Shown one piece after another: positions 33,981-43,800 of a DNA stretch of 64,000 bases; the stretch's first letter is position 1, and each line of letters opens with the position of its first letter. The notes beneath the pieces were generated by a model. That model searched no databases. It saw only the letters and a list, made by a program, of their open reading frames with translations, and was not told where the DNA came from. The translations under genes were made by a program, and so were the position numbers. This DNA is from Chryseobacterium sp. ISL-80 (lineage in GTDB: Bacteria; Bacillota; Bacilli; Bacillales; Cytobacillaceae). The stretch lies in assembly GCA_018613055.1 (NCBI GenBank), contig JAGGQZ010000015.1:1-64000 (forward strand), in the 5' to 3' direction.

Positions 33981-34579
33981 ATTGGAAAAGAATATTTGGC
34001 TTTGGCAGGGAATCAAAACAAGACATTAATATAGCTAACATTGGGATTTCTGACGAGGTGCTGTCCATCATAAGTAAATTCACCACTGGAAGGTTGAAGC
34101 CATTTTATAAAACAGATCTGTATACAGATAAGAAGAGTGTCATAGGAGTCTGTATAGAGGTAAAACAGGATCAAGCGGAACATCTTGTCTTAAAAATGAG
34201 GGAGGAAATGCAAGAACTAGGATTTCTTCCTTTTATCTGTGATTCCGAACATAACAAGGTGTGTATCACCCAGGTATCAGACCAGTTTGACATCATTAAA
34301 ATTCAGCAAACCAATGGAGATAACTATGATATTACTAGCGAAATGGTTATTTCCAAACTCAAGGAGTGGCATCACAGGTATCCATTCACCATCATAGGAG
34401 CGGATTTTGACTGGGTGGAAGCCACATTTCAGGTAATTCCTGAGAGCAAAAAATTGAGATCCTTCGCCACCGAAATGTATAAATTCTGTCCAGACATCGT
34501 TGAGCAGGGAGCAGGTTCGATCAATGGATTAATGGAAGAATTGGAAGAGTCAAATAAATTATTTTTATGGTGGGACTGA
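33977..34579 (+). CDS. DUF4253 domain protein
   Basis: The 200-aa protein has the DUF4253 C-terminal pattern YPFTIIGADFDWVEATFQVIP, FCPDIVEQGAGSI and LFLWWD at the end. The function is unknown. It is coupled to the kinase gene by a 4-bp overlap. Confidence 0.75.
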   Translation: MNWKRIFGFGRESKQDINIANIGISDEVLSIISKFTTGRLKPFYKTDLYTDKKSVIGVCIEVKQDQAEHLVLKMREEMQELGFLPFICDSEHNKVCITQVSDQFDIIKIQQTNGDNYDITSEMVISKLKEWHHRYPFTIIGADFDWVEATFQVIPESKKLRSFATEMYKFCPDIVEQGAGSINGLMEELEESNKLFLWWD

Positions 34580-34601
34580 TCATCTTTGGAAGGGGATTAT
34601 T

Positions 34602-35624
34602 ATGGATTCAAGGATTTCTGAGAAGTTCAAACATTTTGCTGTGCATGAATGCATGGGATCGAGTCCTTTATATGAATTTCTTTCTTTGAAAATTGCTGAG
34701 GATTGGGAAATGCTTGAACTTGCAAATAAAGCGAAGGATGGCCAGCCGGTGCCAAATTTGCTTTTTGGGGCTGTACATTATCTGCTGATGAAAGGTTATG
34801 AGCATCCACTCGCTGAATTCTACCCAAGTTTGACAAACCATCCACGTTCAAGTGATGAAGCTTTTACTGCTTTCGTTGATTTTTGCCGTGAATTTACTGA
34901 AGAAATGACTGAGATTATTGAAAGCAAAATCGTTCAGACTAATGAAGTAAGGCGCTGTTCTTACCTTTACCCGGTTTTTAGCCATATTTTTAAAAAGGTC
35001 CAAAAACCGTTGGCCTTGATAGAAATCGGGAGTAGTGCGGGTTTGCAGCTTTTCCTTGATCAATATAGCTATTCGTATGGGTCAGGACAAATCTTTGGTA
35101 AACCTGATTCGCCGGTTCACTTAATATCTAAAATCAAAGGGCAAAATAATATATTCAGTGAAATGGACATCCCTGAAGTGAAGACCAGGATTGGGATTGA
35201 CCTGCATATCAACGATGTTAAAAATACGGAGGACTATCTTTGGCTTAAAGCTCTCATCTGGCCTGAACATCATGAAAGGCGGAAACTGTTTGAAAAAGCA
35301 GCAAACTTTGTGGCTAACCAGTCTTTGAGATTAATAGAAGGGGATGGCGTCGAACTCCTCAAATCCCTTGATGCCGAAATACCTGATGAGCAGGTGATCT
35401 GCGTTTTTCATACTCATGTTGCCAATCAAATGCCTGACACAACAAAGAAGAAACTCTTGGACCAAGTAAAGCAGATTGGTGACCGAAGGGACATCTTTCA
35501 TATTTACAATAATATGTACGACTCAAGTCTCCACCTGGATTACTATCATGATGGAAAAGAAAGCCTGAAAACAATCGGGGAAACCGAAGGCCATGGACGC
35601 TGGTTCAGCCTGAATCTCAGATAG
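34602..35624 (+). CDS. DUF2332 family protein
   Basis: The 340-aa protein has PLYEFLSLKIAEDWEMLELA near the start, SYLYPVFSHIFK, IEIGSSAGLQLFLDQYSY (methyltransferase-like glycine motif) and CVFHTHVANQMP. These match DUF2332. A role as an S-adenosylmethionine-dependent enzyme is possible but not shown. AAGGGGA precedes ATG34602. Confidence 0.78.
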   Translation: MDSRISEKFKHFAVHECMGSSPLYEFLSLKIAEDWEMLELANKAKDGQPVPNLLFGAVHYLLMKGYEHPLAEFYPSLTNHPRSSDEAFTAFVDFCREFTEEMTEIIESKIVQTNEVRRCSYLYPVFSHIFKKVQKPLALIEIGSSAGLQLFLDQYSYSYGSGQIFGKPDSPVHLISKIKGQNNIFSEMDIPEVKTRIGIDLHINDVKNTEDYLWLKALIWPEHHERRKLFEKAANFVANQSLRLIEGDGVELLKSLDAEIPDEQVICVFHTHVANQMPDTTKKKLLDQVKQIGDRRDIFHIYNNMYDSSLHLDYYHDGKESLKTIGETEGHGRWFSLNLR

Positions 35625-35664
35625 GGTGACTATTACACATACTGTATTTTAGGAGGGCGAAGAG

Positions 35665-35883
35665 ATGGCGGGAACAATATTTTGGCTGCTGGTTGGTGCA
35701 TCGGGAATTCTTTTGATATTCGGATTGGTCAACAAGTCCTGGAAAGCGCTCATTGGGTGTGGGGTTGCTGTACTTCTGCCATCCCTTTATTTTTTGGGAG
35801 CCGAAAACTGGTTACGCGTCTTGGCTTTGGTACCTCTGTTTCCAATTGGGTTAGGAATTTTCTATGCAAAATCCACTAGTTAA
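35665..35883 (+). CDS. Small membrane protein (72 aa)
   Basis: Almost the whole protein is hydrophobic, with two or three membrane segments. AGGAGGG precedes ATG35665. The family is not recognised. Confidence 0.6.
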   Translation: MAGTIFWLLVGASGILLIFGLVNKSWKALIGCGVAVLLPSLYFLGAENWLRVLALVPLFPIGLGIFYAKSTS

Positions 35884-35946
35884 AACTAATTGATTTTTGA
35901 AGCTATGAAACAATGTCAAAGAAACTTGAAAATAGGGAGACATTCG

Positions 35947-36408
35947 ATGGAATTTCGTTTAGCAACAAAGCAGGATATACAGCAATTAATTAAGATGAGG
36001 TGGGATTTTACACTCGAGGATTACCCGGAAATGGGAGAAGGAATAGCGTATCGTTCCTTTGAAAAAGAATGCCAACATTTTCTTAATACTGCATTGGAAA
36101 ATGGCAGGTGGTTTGTGTGGGTTGCGGAAAAAGAAGGGGAAATCATATCACATATTTATATTGAATTGATCGAAAAGGTTCCTCACCCTGGCAGGATCAC
36201 AAGACCGTTTGCTTACATGACAAATGTTTATACTGTGCCGGCATATAGAGGGAAGGGTGTGGGCAGTGAATTGTTATCGATTGTTAATTCATGGGTTGAA
36301 GAGAATAAATTCGAGTTCATCATTGTTTGGCCAAGTGATAAAAGCATCAACTTCTACGAAAAAAATGGATACACTCATTGCCAGGAGCCAATGGAAAGGC
36401 ATTTTTAG
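35947..36408 (+). CDS. GNAT family acetyltransferase
   Basis: The 153-aa protein has the acetyl-CoA loop VYTVPAYRGKGVGSELLSIV and the C-terminal SINFYEKNGYTHCQEPMERHF, typical of GNATs. ATG35947 follows AGGGAGA; an in-frame ATG further upstream has no ribosome site. The substrate is unknown. Confidence 0.85.
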   Translation: MEFRLATKQDIQQLIKMRWDFTLEDYPEMGEGIAYRSFEKECQHFLNTALENGRWFVWVAEKEGEIISHIYIELIEKVPHPGRITRPFAYMTNVYTVPAYRGKGVGSELLSIVNSWVEENKFEFIIVWPSDKSINFYEKNGYTHCQEPMERHF

Positions 36409-36498
36409 CCAGTTTTATTTTAAGAATAATCTAATTTATTTGAAACTTTGTGTCCTTTTACGCGTATAGAAGGTATCTGGTAAAAGGAGGAAAGAGTT

Positions 36499-37098
36499 AT
36501 GGCGCAATTAACCTTCAAATCCGAGAATACCTCGAATATTATTCTTGTTTCAGCCATCATTCTGATCATCAGCAGTTTATTCATGCCTCTCGTTTTCGTT
36601 TATTTTATACAGGATTATCTATACCTGACAAAAGATAAGTGGTTTTATGTGACGCCGCCATCAGCTTATATTCTGTTCATGGTCGGCATGCTTTGGCTTG
36701 CTGTCACGCTGCTCCTTTATCTGTTTGTTCAATGGAAATTCGAATGGGGAGGGTTCAAGTGGCTCACTATTCTACTTATGTTGGGAAGCGTACCATTCTT
36801 TATGTTCAGTATTTCGAATTATTACTATCTCAATGACAAGGGTTTGCATTTTAATGAGGCGAGTAGTTTCAATGAAGTTGTTTCTTATGGCTGGAAGGAT
36901 ATTAAGGAAGCGAAGGAGATTTTCGTCAAAAACAAAGGGGTAACCGTTTCGGATCATTATCTGTTTACTACTAACAATGGAACTGTGATTGAATTGCCTA
37001 ATAACAGCAAGGTAACTTATAACAAGCAAAGAATAATGGAAAAGCTGCAAGAATTCAATATTCCGTTGAATAATAATATGGGAGATTTATATGAATAA
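36499..37098 (+). CDS. Membrane protein of unknown function
   Basis: The 199-aa protein has three hydrophobic segments (about 15-40, 52-76, 88-106) followed by a C-terminal soluble domain of about 90 residues with a PH-like strand pattern (YYYLNDKGLHFNEASSF). AAAGGAGG precedes the ATG. It overlaps the next gene by 8 bp. Confidence 0.65.
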   Translation: MAQLTFKSENTSNIILVSAIILIISSLFMPLVFVYFIQDYLYLTKDKWFYVTPPSAYILFMVGMLWLAVTLLLYLFVQWKFEWGGFKWLTILLMLGSVPFFMFSISNYYYLNDKGLHFNEASSFNEVVSYGWKDIKEAKEIFVKNKGVTVSDHYLFTTNNGTVIELPNNSKVTYNKQRIMEKLQEFNIPLNNNMGDLYE

Positions 37099-37642
37099 GC
37101 CAATGCTAGAAAGAAGGTACGGTGACCGTGCAGATTGGAAACGGGTTAGCCATAGGGAGTTCCAACAGGAATTTTTTGAAGAGGAAGATTTCCGAGGATA
37201 TGTAACTTCATTGGAAGTAAAAAAAGTCACCGAACCATTATTTTTTCAATACGAAGATAAAAAGGTTTGCATAGTAAACAATGGCTTTACCTGGATGCAG
37301 CATTTTCCTGAAGGAAAACGCCATTCCGTCACAACCATGTTCAATGCCCAGGGAGAGGTTGTTCAGTGGTATATCGACATTTGCCTTCGAAATGGGGTTG
37401 AAAACAACCGCCCCTATTGGGATGACCTGTTTCTGGATATTATCATATTGCCTGGTGGGGAAATATTCTATAAAGATCATGATGAACTGGAAGAAGCATT
37501 TTCGACAGGAATGATCAATGAGGATTTATATCAAATCGCAATAACCGAGGCCGAGCAAATTAAGAAACAAATAGAAGCAAATGAATTTAAATTGTTTCAA
37601 TTGACCAGGATCCATAAAGAGTATTTTGACAGGAAGGATTGA
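37091..37642 (+). CDS. DUF402 domain protein
   Basis: The 183-aa protein has the DUF402 core: WYIDICLRNGVENNRPYWDD followed by LFLDIIILPGG and a DHDELEEAF helix. The family includes nucleoside di- and triphosphate phosphatases with acidic metal ligands; the aspartates of DICLRN and DDLFLD are present. The exact substrate is unknown. Confidence 0.78.
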   Translation: MNKPMLERRYGDRADWKRVSHREFQQEFFEEEDFRGYVTSLEVKKVTEPLFFQYEDKKVCIVNNGFTWMQHFPEGKRHSVTTMFNAQGEVVQWYIDICLRNGVENNRPYWDDLFLDIIILPGGEIFYKDHDELEEAFSTGMINEDLYQIAITEAEQIKKQIEANEFKLFQLTRIHKEYFDRKD

Positions 37643-37682
37643 GACCTACTCGAGAAAAATTTAAGGGATGATAAACTCTATT

Positions 37683-37991
37683 ATGTTCGTAAAAACATAT
37701 AGTTACAGCATTAAGCCAGAGCGGGAAAAAGACTACCTTGAGATTCAAGTGAAAGCCGAGCAAATTTATTCACGTTTCACCAATAAACAGACTTTTTACT
37801 TACAAAGCAAGGAAGACAGTTCAAAGTGGATGGAGATGCATATCTATCAGGATGAAAAAAGCTATACTGACAGTATTCATGCAGTTGACCAGCAGCCAGA
37901 AATCAAGGAAATGTATAAGCATTTTCTCGAAGTCATAACTTCAGAGGAAGAATTAACAGAAGATAGTTATAACATCAGGAATTTAACATGA
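37683..37991 (+). CDS. Dimeric alpha-beta barrel (ABM-like) protein
   Basis: The protein has about 102 aa, starting MFVKTYSYSIKPEREKDYLEI, with a WMEMHIYQDEKSYTDSI strand-helix. This resembles ferredoxin-like, monooxygenase-type dimeric barrels. The start is uncertain: ATG37668 sits directly on AAGGG, so the inner ATG37683 seems better. Confidence 0.6.
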   Translation: MFVKTYSYSIKPEREKDYLEIQVKAEQIYSRFTNKQTFYLQSKEDSSKWMEMHIYQDEKSYTDSIHAVDQQPEIKEMYKHFLEVITSEEELTEDSYNIRNLT

Positions 37992-38057
37992 AATTAAATC
38001 AATATGGGGTTATTTAATTAGCAATTAGTGATGACAAATAAGGAGTGTTATATATGT

Positions 38058-38897
38058 GTGGGATTAGAAACTAAGAATTTTGTCAGGGATATGAATTTAC
38101 CAAGGGACCGCCATGAAATTTTAAAAAAAGCAACAGCAGACTTAACTAGTGATGAAAATGTAAGAGCCATTTATCTTGGTGGGTCATTGGCAAAAGGAAA
38201 CTATGATAACTATTCAGATATAGATCTACATATCATTGTTGAGGATGCCAGTCTGGTAGATTTTATTCGATATAAAAGGCAGCGCGCTTTGAATTGGGGA
38301 AATGTATTATTTTTTGAAGACAGTCACCCGGATTCACCAGTTGTGGTCGCACACTTTGATTCCTTTGTTAAAGCTGATACTTGGTATAAAACGGCAGGTC
38401 AAATACAACCTTCTATCTGGTTAAAAGGCTTGGAGGTTTTATATGACCCGAAAGATATTCTAAAAGATGTTTTCGAGGAATCTTCCAAGATTGCATTTGT
38501 GATAGATGCAGAAGCTGTAGATTTTTGGAAAGGTAAGATACTGGCTTTTTACCATGAAACATACCGGGCTGCAATGCGGAAAGAGTGGTACTATGCATTG
38601 GCAAATCTGGACAGGGTCAGATGGTTGATTGCTGACGGCTGGTATATGGAAGCCGGAAACCATCTGGATTCTGCATATGGTGTTTGGTCTAAAGTTGAAG
38701 GTGAAAGAAGTTTGTTGAACGACCAGCAATTATCGTTGCTGGCCAAATGGAATTGTAAAAGAGAAACGGAAGAAATTTTAGCTGCATTATCGATAATGTA
38801 TCCAGAAGTAATGAGATTGTATACAGTTCTACATAAAAAGGCAGGACTGGAAGCGGATGAAGAACGTTTCAGGGAAATCATTGAAATGGTGTTATGA
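38058..38897 (+). CDS. Nucleotidyltransferase domain protein
   Basis: The protein has about 279 aa with a polymerase-beta-like nucleotidyltransferase motif YLGGSLAKGNYDNYSDIDLHI (metal-binding Asp pair) and a helical C-terminal domain. It resembles aminoglycoside-type or kanamycin-type nucleotidyltransferases, but the substrate is not clear. Start GTG38058 uses AAGGAG at about 38040; ATG38091 and ATG38028 are alternatives. Confidence 0.75.
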   Translation: MGLETKNFVRDMNLPRDRHEILKKATADLTSDENVRAIYLGGSLAKGNYDNYSDIDLHIIVEDASLVDFIRYKRQRALNWGNVLFFEDSHPDSPVVVAHFDSFVKADTWYKTAGQIQPSIWLKGLEVLYDPKDILKDVFEESSKIAFVIDAEAVDFWKGKILAFYHETYRAAMRKEWYYALANLDRVRWLIADGWYMEAGNHLDSAYGVWSKVEGERSLLNDQQLSLLAKWNCKRETEEILAALSIMYPEVMRLYTVLHKKAGLEADEERFREIIEMVL

Positions 38898-38997
38898 TTG
38901 TTCCTTCACTGATTGATCATCCAATGATAAGCGCTAAAAATCAGGGATAATAATCTAACTCTGCAGTATCTTTGAATAATACGATTGAGGGGATTAA

Positions 38998-39417
38998 ATG
39001 AAAAAGCTTGCTATTATAACAATGATGATTCTAATTGTTGTTTTGACTGGCTGCAGTTCGAATTTTCAACCGGAATTAACCAGGGTCGATGTGCAAAAAC
39101 TAACAAAGGATGGCATGAAAGACGGTGAGGAGAGAATAATTGCCTCAAAAAATGAGCTGCAAACAATTGAGCAATCATTCGATAAAATCAAATGGTCCCC
39201 AAAGACGAAGCCTGAAATGGCAAGGAAAGAAGATGTATTGGCGATTTTCTTCATCCAGGAAGAGAAAAATATGCCTGAGAGCTTGGATGAATACCGAATC
39301 TGGTTTGAGGGAGAGTCTGCAACCATAATCAGCAACAAGGAAAATGAAGGGTATGGAAGATTAACCGATAAAACTGAAGTTCGTGACCTAAGATCAGCCT
39401 TGCTGCTAGGTGAATAA
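38998..39417 (+). CDS. Small lipoprotein of unknown function
   Basis: The 139-aa protein has a signal peptide ending in the lipobox LTGC (Cys19), followed by a soluble domain of about 120 residues. It should be anchored outside the membrane. The family is not recognised. GAGGGG precedes the ATG, and a strong terminator follows. Confidence 0.75.
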   Translation: MKKLAIITMMILIVVLTGCSSNFQPELTRVDVQKLTKDGMKDGEERIIASKNELQTIEQSFDKIKWSPKTKPEMARKEDVLAIFFIQEEKNMPESLDEYRIWFEGESATIISNKENEGYGRLTDKTEVRDLRSALLLGE

Positions 39418-39434
39418 TTAGTGCCATACAAAAG

Positions 39435-39461
39435 AAAAAGTGCCAATACGGGCACTTTTTT
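39435..39461. terminator. Terminator between convergent genes
   Basis: AAAAAGTGCC, 6-nt loop, GGCACTTTTTT: a 9-bp stem with A- and T-runs on its two sides, so it can serve both genes. Confidence 0.88.
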
Positions 39462-39997
39462 CAGCTTACTGCACTAAATGCCGGAGGATATTCTATTTTT
39501 CCTTCTAAACCATTCAATGAGCCCTGCTCAAGCTCAATTGCCATGAACACTTCGTCTGGTACTGGAAAGGGAGCTTGGATACCGAAGTTTTTCGAGGGCT
39601 GAAACCCGAATTTGGGGTAAAAATTCTTATGGCCGAGTACGAATACATGTTGATATCCTAAAGACTTGCATTTTTTCAGGCCTTCCGTGACGAGTGCTGA
39701 ACCGATTCCGCTATTTTGATATTCTGGATTCACGGCCATGGGAGCGAGACCGATGGTTGGAATCATTCCTTGATTTGTAACAAGACTGATGATGCTAAAA
39801 AGAATGTGCCCGATGATTTTTCCATTCTCGTCAACAGCTACCAGGCTTAAGTCAGGAATGAAATGTTCAGAATCCCTGATCAGGTCAACCAAACGGGCTT
39901 CATTTTCACCCTTTTCAAAAGCCACTTGATTTAGAACCCTGATACCATGGATATCGTGCATTTCTTCCGGGCGAATAATATAATCAACGCTATTCAT
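39461..39997 (-). CDS. GNAT family N-acetyltransferase, YhbS-like
   Basis: The 178-aa protein has the pattern IGLAPMAVNPEYQNSGIGSALV and VFVLGHKNFYPKFGFQPS, typical of the YhbS group. ATG39997 lies about 10 nt after GGAGGGAG. It overlaps the upstream membrane protein gene by 8 bp. Confidence 0.85.
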   Translation of the reverse strand: MNSVDYIIRPEEMHDIHGIRVLNQVAFEKGENEARLVDLIRDSEHFIPDLSLVAVDENGKIIGHILFSIISLVTNQGMIPTIGLAPMAVNPEYQNSGIGSALVTEGLKKCKSLGYQHVFVLGHKNFYPKFGFQPSKNFGIQAPFPVPDEVFMAIELEQGSLNGLEGKIEYPPAFSAVS

Positions 39998-40517
39998 ATT
40001 TCTTATACTCCCTCCATACCATATTTGAAGTTTTGGATTTGGAATCAGAAAATCCCCTGTAATAACGCTTTTCACTTTCACCTGATATTGAGTCGATATC
40101 ATTTAGAAACATAACTAGAAACTCTCTGTCTTTGTTGATTTCCTCTTCTGTTTGAGTGTAGTCCCTGCCATTTTTAACACTGATCGCTAAGTCTGTATAA
40201 CGGTCTGCTAGTTGATCCCACATTGTCCCTAACATTGAGATCTTTCCATTCATCATATGGTACTGTCTGCTCAGATTAGACAGTTCACCTAGATGACTGG
40301 CAAACGTGAATTCGCCATCTTCTTCATTCAGGATCTTTATCCATATAGTCGGATCGGCATCGTTTTCCAGCAGAAAGATAGAATCCCGTACAGTACGCTG
40401 GAATTCAAGTCCTGCTTCCTTTTCCATGTCGGAAATTTTGTTATATTGATAGATATTGAGTAAAATCAATGCTGCGAGAACGAATATAATAAGGTATTTA
40501 GACTTTTTCGCCTTCAT
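39990..40517 (-). CDS. N-terminally anchored membrane protein of unknown function
   Basis: The 175-aa protein has one membrane segment at about 7-23 after basic residues (MKAKKSKYL), then a helical outer domain. The start is ATG40517 after AAAGGAG. It is probably co-transcribed with the YhbS-like gene. The family is not recognised. Confidence 0.65.
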   Translation of the reverse strand: MKAKKSKYLIIFVLAALILLNIYQYNKISDMEKEAGLEFQRTVRDSIFLLENDADPTIWIKILNEEDGEFTFASHLGELSNLSRQYHMMNGKISMLGTMWDQLADRYTDLAISVKNGRDYTQTEEEINKDREFLVMFLNDIDSISGESEKRYYRGFSDSKSKTSNMVWREYKKYE

Positions 40518-40676
40518 AAATTTACTCCTTTGGTTAAAGTCTGAATTAATAATAGCAGAAAATTCCAAAAGAGTAATCAGAATTTTTACCAGAATGAATT
40601 CTTTCACTTCCAGCACTTTTTTCTGTTATGATTAAAGCTGGCTTTTGGCCAGAATCAATTTTCAAGGAGAACCTGA

Positions 40677-42599
40677 ATGACAAAAAATCTTCCATTTACC
40701 ATCACTAAAAATGATACATTCTTTGATTTATTAGGAGATTACATTGGTGATGTTTTTTATGATATTTTGCCTGAAAAGGGCTATGAATTGCGCGATGAAC
40801 AGATATATATGGCTTTCCAGGTGGAACAGGCCTTTAAGAACAAAGGGATTGTGTTTGCGGAAGCAGGTGTGGGGACAGGAAAAACCTTCGTTTACCTGAT
40901 CTACGCAATCCTCTACGCTCGTTATATGGGGAAGCCTGCGATTGTATCCTGTTCAGATGAAACGCTGATCGAACAGCTTGTCAAAGAGGGCGGAGATATT
41001 GAGAAACTAGAGCAGGCATTGGGACTCAAAGTGGACGTCCGGCTGGCGAAAGCAAGGGAGCAATATGTATGTGTCAAGAAGCTTGATGAGCTTTCCAACA
41101 CTTCTGACGACATTGAAATCCTTGATGTCCATGACCAGCTGCCTGATTTTATTTTTGATGAAGGCATTTCCATGAATTCGTTCAGCCGCTATGGTGATCG
41201 AAAGGAATATCCTTGGGTCACCAATGAAAAATGGTCCCAGATGGCGTGGGATCCGCTCCAGCAATGCTCAACATGCAGCTGGCGCCATCGCTGCGGACAA
41301 ACATTGAATCGTGATTACTATCGACATGCCGGAGACTTGATTATTTGCTCGCATGATTTTTACATGGAGCATGTCTGGACGAAAGAATCTCGCAAAAGAG
41401 AGGGCCAGATGCCATTGCTGCCAGAAGCAAGCACCGTCATTTTTGATGAAGGCCATTTGCTTGAATTCGCAGCGCAAAAAGGCTTGACATACAGATTTAA
41501 TTCGCAAACGCTGACGACTGTGTTAACAGGTTATATGCATCAGGATGTCAGGGAGGAATCTCTCTATTTAATCGAGGATATTATAGAACTGCATGATTCA
41601 TGGTTCGACCTGCTGGTTGAAAACTCAACTGCTGTTGAGGGTTCGAATCGAAAAGAAGTTGCGAAGCATCCTGCCATCAGGAAGACAGCTGAAACTTTGG
41701 AAAAGAAGGTCAGCGAATTAATGGACCAGCTTGTTTTTGACGCAGAAATGTTCTTGATTGATGAATACCATTTAAAAATCATGGAAGAGTACCTCGAGTT
41801 TTTTGCGTATGGTCTAGCGATCTTCCTGAAGAACGACGAAGGGATTTTCTGGCTTGAAGAGAATGAAGTTCAGTCTTCACTCGTCATCATGCCCCGTTTG
41901 GTAGAGGACATTTTGAAAAAAGAAGTTTTTGCACAGAATATCCCGTTCGTTTTTTCATCAGCTACTTTATCACAGGCAGGGGACTTCAACTATATAGCTA
42001 AGAGTCTCGGAATCGAAAAATATTCTTCCTTCACGGTGGCATCACCGTTTGATTATCAAGAACAAATGGAAATTAAAGTGCATGTTCAGGATGCTGAAAA
42101 TCAAAAATGGGAGAAGATAGGTGAGGACTTGAGCACTGCAAATGGAAGCTCCCTGGTTTTGTTTTCTTCCATGCAGGAAATGGAAAGGTTCAGAAAATGG
42201 TCCGAACAACAGGAATGGGATTTTGCCATTTTATTTGAAGGCGACCGGGAGATCAGTGAAACCGTAAAAGACTTCCAGAATGTCAAAAGCACTGTACTCT
42301 GCTCATACAGTTTATGGGAAGGTCTTGATGTTCCAGGTGAATCATTGACCCAGGTCATTATCGCTTCATTGCCATTCCCGCCTCATGACCCGGTATTCCA
42401 GGCAAAACGCAAGCATGCGGCCAACCCTGAAGCAGAAGTAGACGTTCCATACATGCTGCTTCGATTAAGACAGGGAATCGGCCGGTTGATCAGGAGCAGC
42501 CAGGACCAGGGTATCGTCCATTTATGGCTTACTGGTAAGCAAAAAGCAGAATTTATGGAAGAAATAACTGGGGTGCTTCCTGTTAGAGACATTCATTAA
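40677..42599 (+). CDS. DinG/XPD-type ATP-dependent DNA helicase
   Basis: The 640-aa superfamily 2 helicase has Walker A in EAGVGTGKTF at about 62-71, a FeS-cluster region with the cysteines of YVC and CSTCSWRHRC, the DEGH box, and C-terminal motifs SLWEGLDVPGE and LRLRQGIGRLIRS. It unwinds DNA 5' to 3' by family knowledge and is probably a repair helicase. AAGGAGAA precedes the ATG. Confidence 0.9.
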   Translation: MTKNLPFTITKNDTFFDLLGDYIGDVFYDILPEKGYELRDEQIYMAFQVEQAFKNKGIVFAEAGVGTGKTFVYLIYAILYARYMGKPAIVSCSDETLIEQLVKEGGDIEKLEQALGLKVDVRLAKAREQYVCVKKLDELSNTSDDIEILDVHDQLPDFIFDEGISMNSFSRYGDRKEYPWVTNEKWSQMAWDPLQQCSTCSWRHRCGQTLNRDYYRHAGDLIICSHDFYMEHVWTKESRKREGQMPLLPEASTVIFDEGHLLEFAAQKGLTYRFNSQTLTTVLTGYMHQDVREESLYLIEDIIELHDSWFDLLVENSTAVEGSNRKEVAKHPAIRKTAETLEKKVSELMDQLVFDAEMFLIDEYHLKIMEEYLEFFAYGLAIFLKNDEGIFWLEENEVQSSLVIMPRLVEDILKKEVFAQNIPFVFSSATLSQAGDFNYIAKSLGIEKYSSFTVASPFDYQEQMEIKVHVQDAENQKWEKIGEDLSTANGSSLVLFSSMQEMERFRKWSEQQEWDFAILFEGDREISETVKDFQNVKSTVLCSYSLWEGLDVPGESLTQVIIASLPFPPHDPVFQAKRKHAANPEAEVDVPYMLLRLRQGIGRLIRSSQDQGIVHLWLTGKQKAEFMEEITGVLPVRDIH

Positions 42600-42605
42600 G
42601 ATAGA

Positions 42606-42644
42606 AAAAAATCCCGAAAGCTACAAGCCTTTCGGGATTTTTTT
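42606..42644 (+). terminator. Terminator after the helicase gene
   Basis: AAAAAATCCCGAAAG and CTTTCGGGATTTTTTT pair across a short loop; it is strong and can also serve the convergent small gene. Confidence 0.92.
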
Positions 42645-42651
42645 GCGGTAA

Positions 42652-42849
42652 TTAGTCTCTGCAGCCGCACTTTCTATTATCGCGGTCACGATCATTCTCA
42701 TCCTGAGCACCAGCAACCAGATCATTGATGATGCAGCGACGGACAGCACGGCAAAGGTCATCGAAATCAATTGTCGCCCTTACCTGGTTGTTGTTGCGGT
42801 TAGGGTAAAAAACTCCTGCTACATCGTTGTTATTTCGATTGGATCCCAT
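42652..42849 (-). CDS. Small Asn/Asp/Arg-rich protein, possibly spore-related
   Basis: The 65-aa hydrophilic protein has RNNN repeats near the start and a cysteine-rich end (NRKCGCRD), with two more cysteines in the middle. AAAGGAG lies upstream. Composition recalls small spore coat proteins, but I do not recognise the family. Confidence 0.6.
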   Translation of the reverse strand: MGSNRNNNDVAGVFYPNRNNNQVRATIDFDDLCRAVRRCIINDLVAGAQDENDRDRDNRKCGCRD

Positions 42850-42995
42850 TCGAAATTCAACTCCTTTCCATCAAAAAAATACTTACACGATATCTTATTC
42901 GGAAAGGGACAAGTTGTCAGGGTTTGTACCTATTTTTGAAAACGAATGTGCTCTTCTCATAGAACCTTTAAAGAATGAAAGTTTAATAGAACGAA

Positions 42996-43024
42996 AAAAA
43001 GCAAGCGGAGGCCGCTTGCTTTTT
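42996..43024 (-). terminator. lexA terminator
   Basis: AAAAAGCAAGCGG and CCGCTTGCTTTTT form a near-perfect 13-bp stem touching the lexA stop codon. Confidence 0.88.
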
Positions 43025-43646
43025 AGTGCATATGACGATAGACGCCAATGACTTTCCCAAGAATCGATACATTCCGAAGGATAATCGGTTCCATTGACGA
43101 ATTTTCAGGCTGAAGCCTGAAATAGTCCTTCTCCTTGAAGAAGCGTTTAACAGTTGCTTCGTCATCCTCTGTCATGGCTACGACAATGTCTCCATTATTG
43201 GCAGTCTTTTGCTGCTTGACGATTACATAATCTCCATCAAGGATACCAGCCTCTATCATACTGTCACCCATGATTTCCAGCATGAAAACCTGCTCATCAT
43301 GAGGAACAAGCCGATCTGGAAGCGGGAAGTATTCTTCTACATTCTCAATTGCGGTGATCGGCATACCGGCTGTTACTTTACCGACAACAGGCACGTTGAC
43401 AACATTATATTTAGGGATACGGGTTTCCTCTTCAATTTCCAGTATTTCAATTGCACGCGGTTTTGTTGGGTCGCGTCTGATCAGTCCTTTGCTTTCAAGC
43501 CTTGCAAGGTGGCCGTGTACCGTAGAACTTGATGCCAGTCCAACTGCTTCACCAATTTCACGTACGGATGGCGGATATCCTTTTTTCTTGACTTCACCTT
43601 TTATGAATTCAAATATATCTTGTTGCCGCTTTGATAACTTTGTCAT
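43023..43646 (-). CDS. lexA: LexA repressor
   Basis: The 207-aa SOS repressor has a winged-helix N-domain ([26 protein letters not shown]), the self-cleavage site Ala93-Gly94 in VTAGMPIT, and the catalytic dyad Ser129 (GDSM) and Lys167 (ATVKRF). It is divergent from yneA, with LexA boxes between them. The start is ATG43646 after GAGGTG; a longer frame upstream is rejected. Confidence 0.97.
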   Translation of the reverse strand: MTKLSKRQQDIFEFIKGEVKKKGYPPSVREIGEAVGLASSSTVHGHLARLESKGLIRRDPTKPRAIEILEIEEETRIPKYNVVNVPVVGKVTAGMPITAIENVEEYFPLPDRLVPHDEQVFMLEIMGDSMIEAGILDGDYVIVKQQKTANNGDIVVAMTEDDEATVKRFFKEKDYFRLQPENSSMEPIILRNVSILGKVIGVYRHMH

Positions 43647-43703
43647 ATTCACGCACCTCGTATATTTTCTTGTCCTAATTATACCATGTCTATTTAATAG
43701 ATA

Positions 43704-43784
43704 CAAACATAAGTTCGAATTTTGAGTTGACACAAAACAAATGTTCGTATTATAATAAAAATTAAATAGGCGAACATATATTCG
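43704..43784 (+). promoter_or_regulatory. lexA-yneA intergenic control region with three LexA boxes
   Basis: LexA-type boxes (consensus CGAACRNRYGTTCG) are seen at 43704-43717 (CAAACATAAGTTCG), 43734-43747 (AAAACAAATGTTCG) and 43771-43784 (CGAACATATATTCG). The yneA promoter is TTGACA at 43727-43732, 18-bp spacer, TATAAT at 43751-43756, so the second box lies between -35 and -10 and the third just downstream. The first box faces lexA. Confidence 0.8.
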
Positions 43785-43800
43785 TTAGGGAGTGTCGATT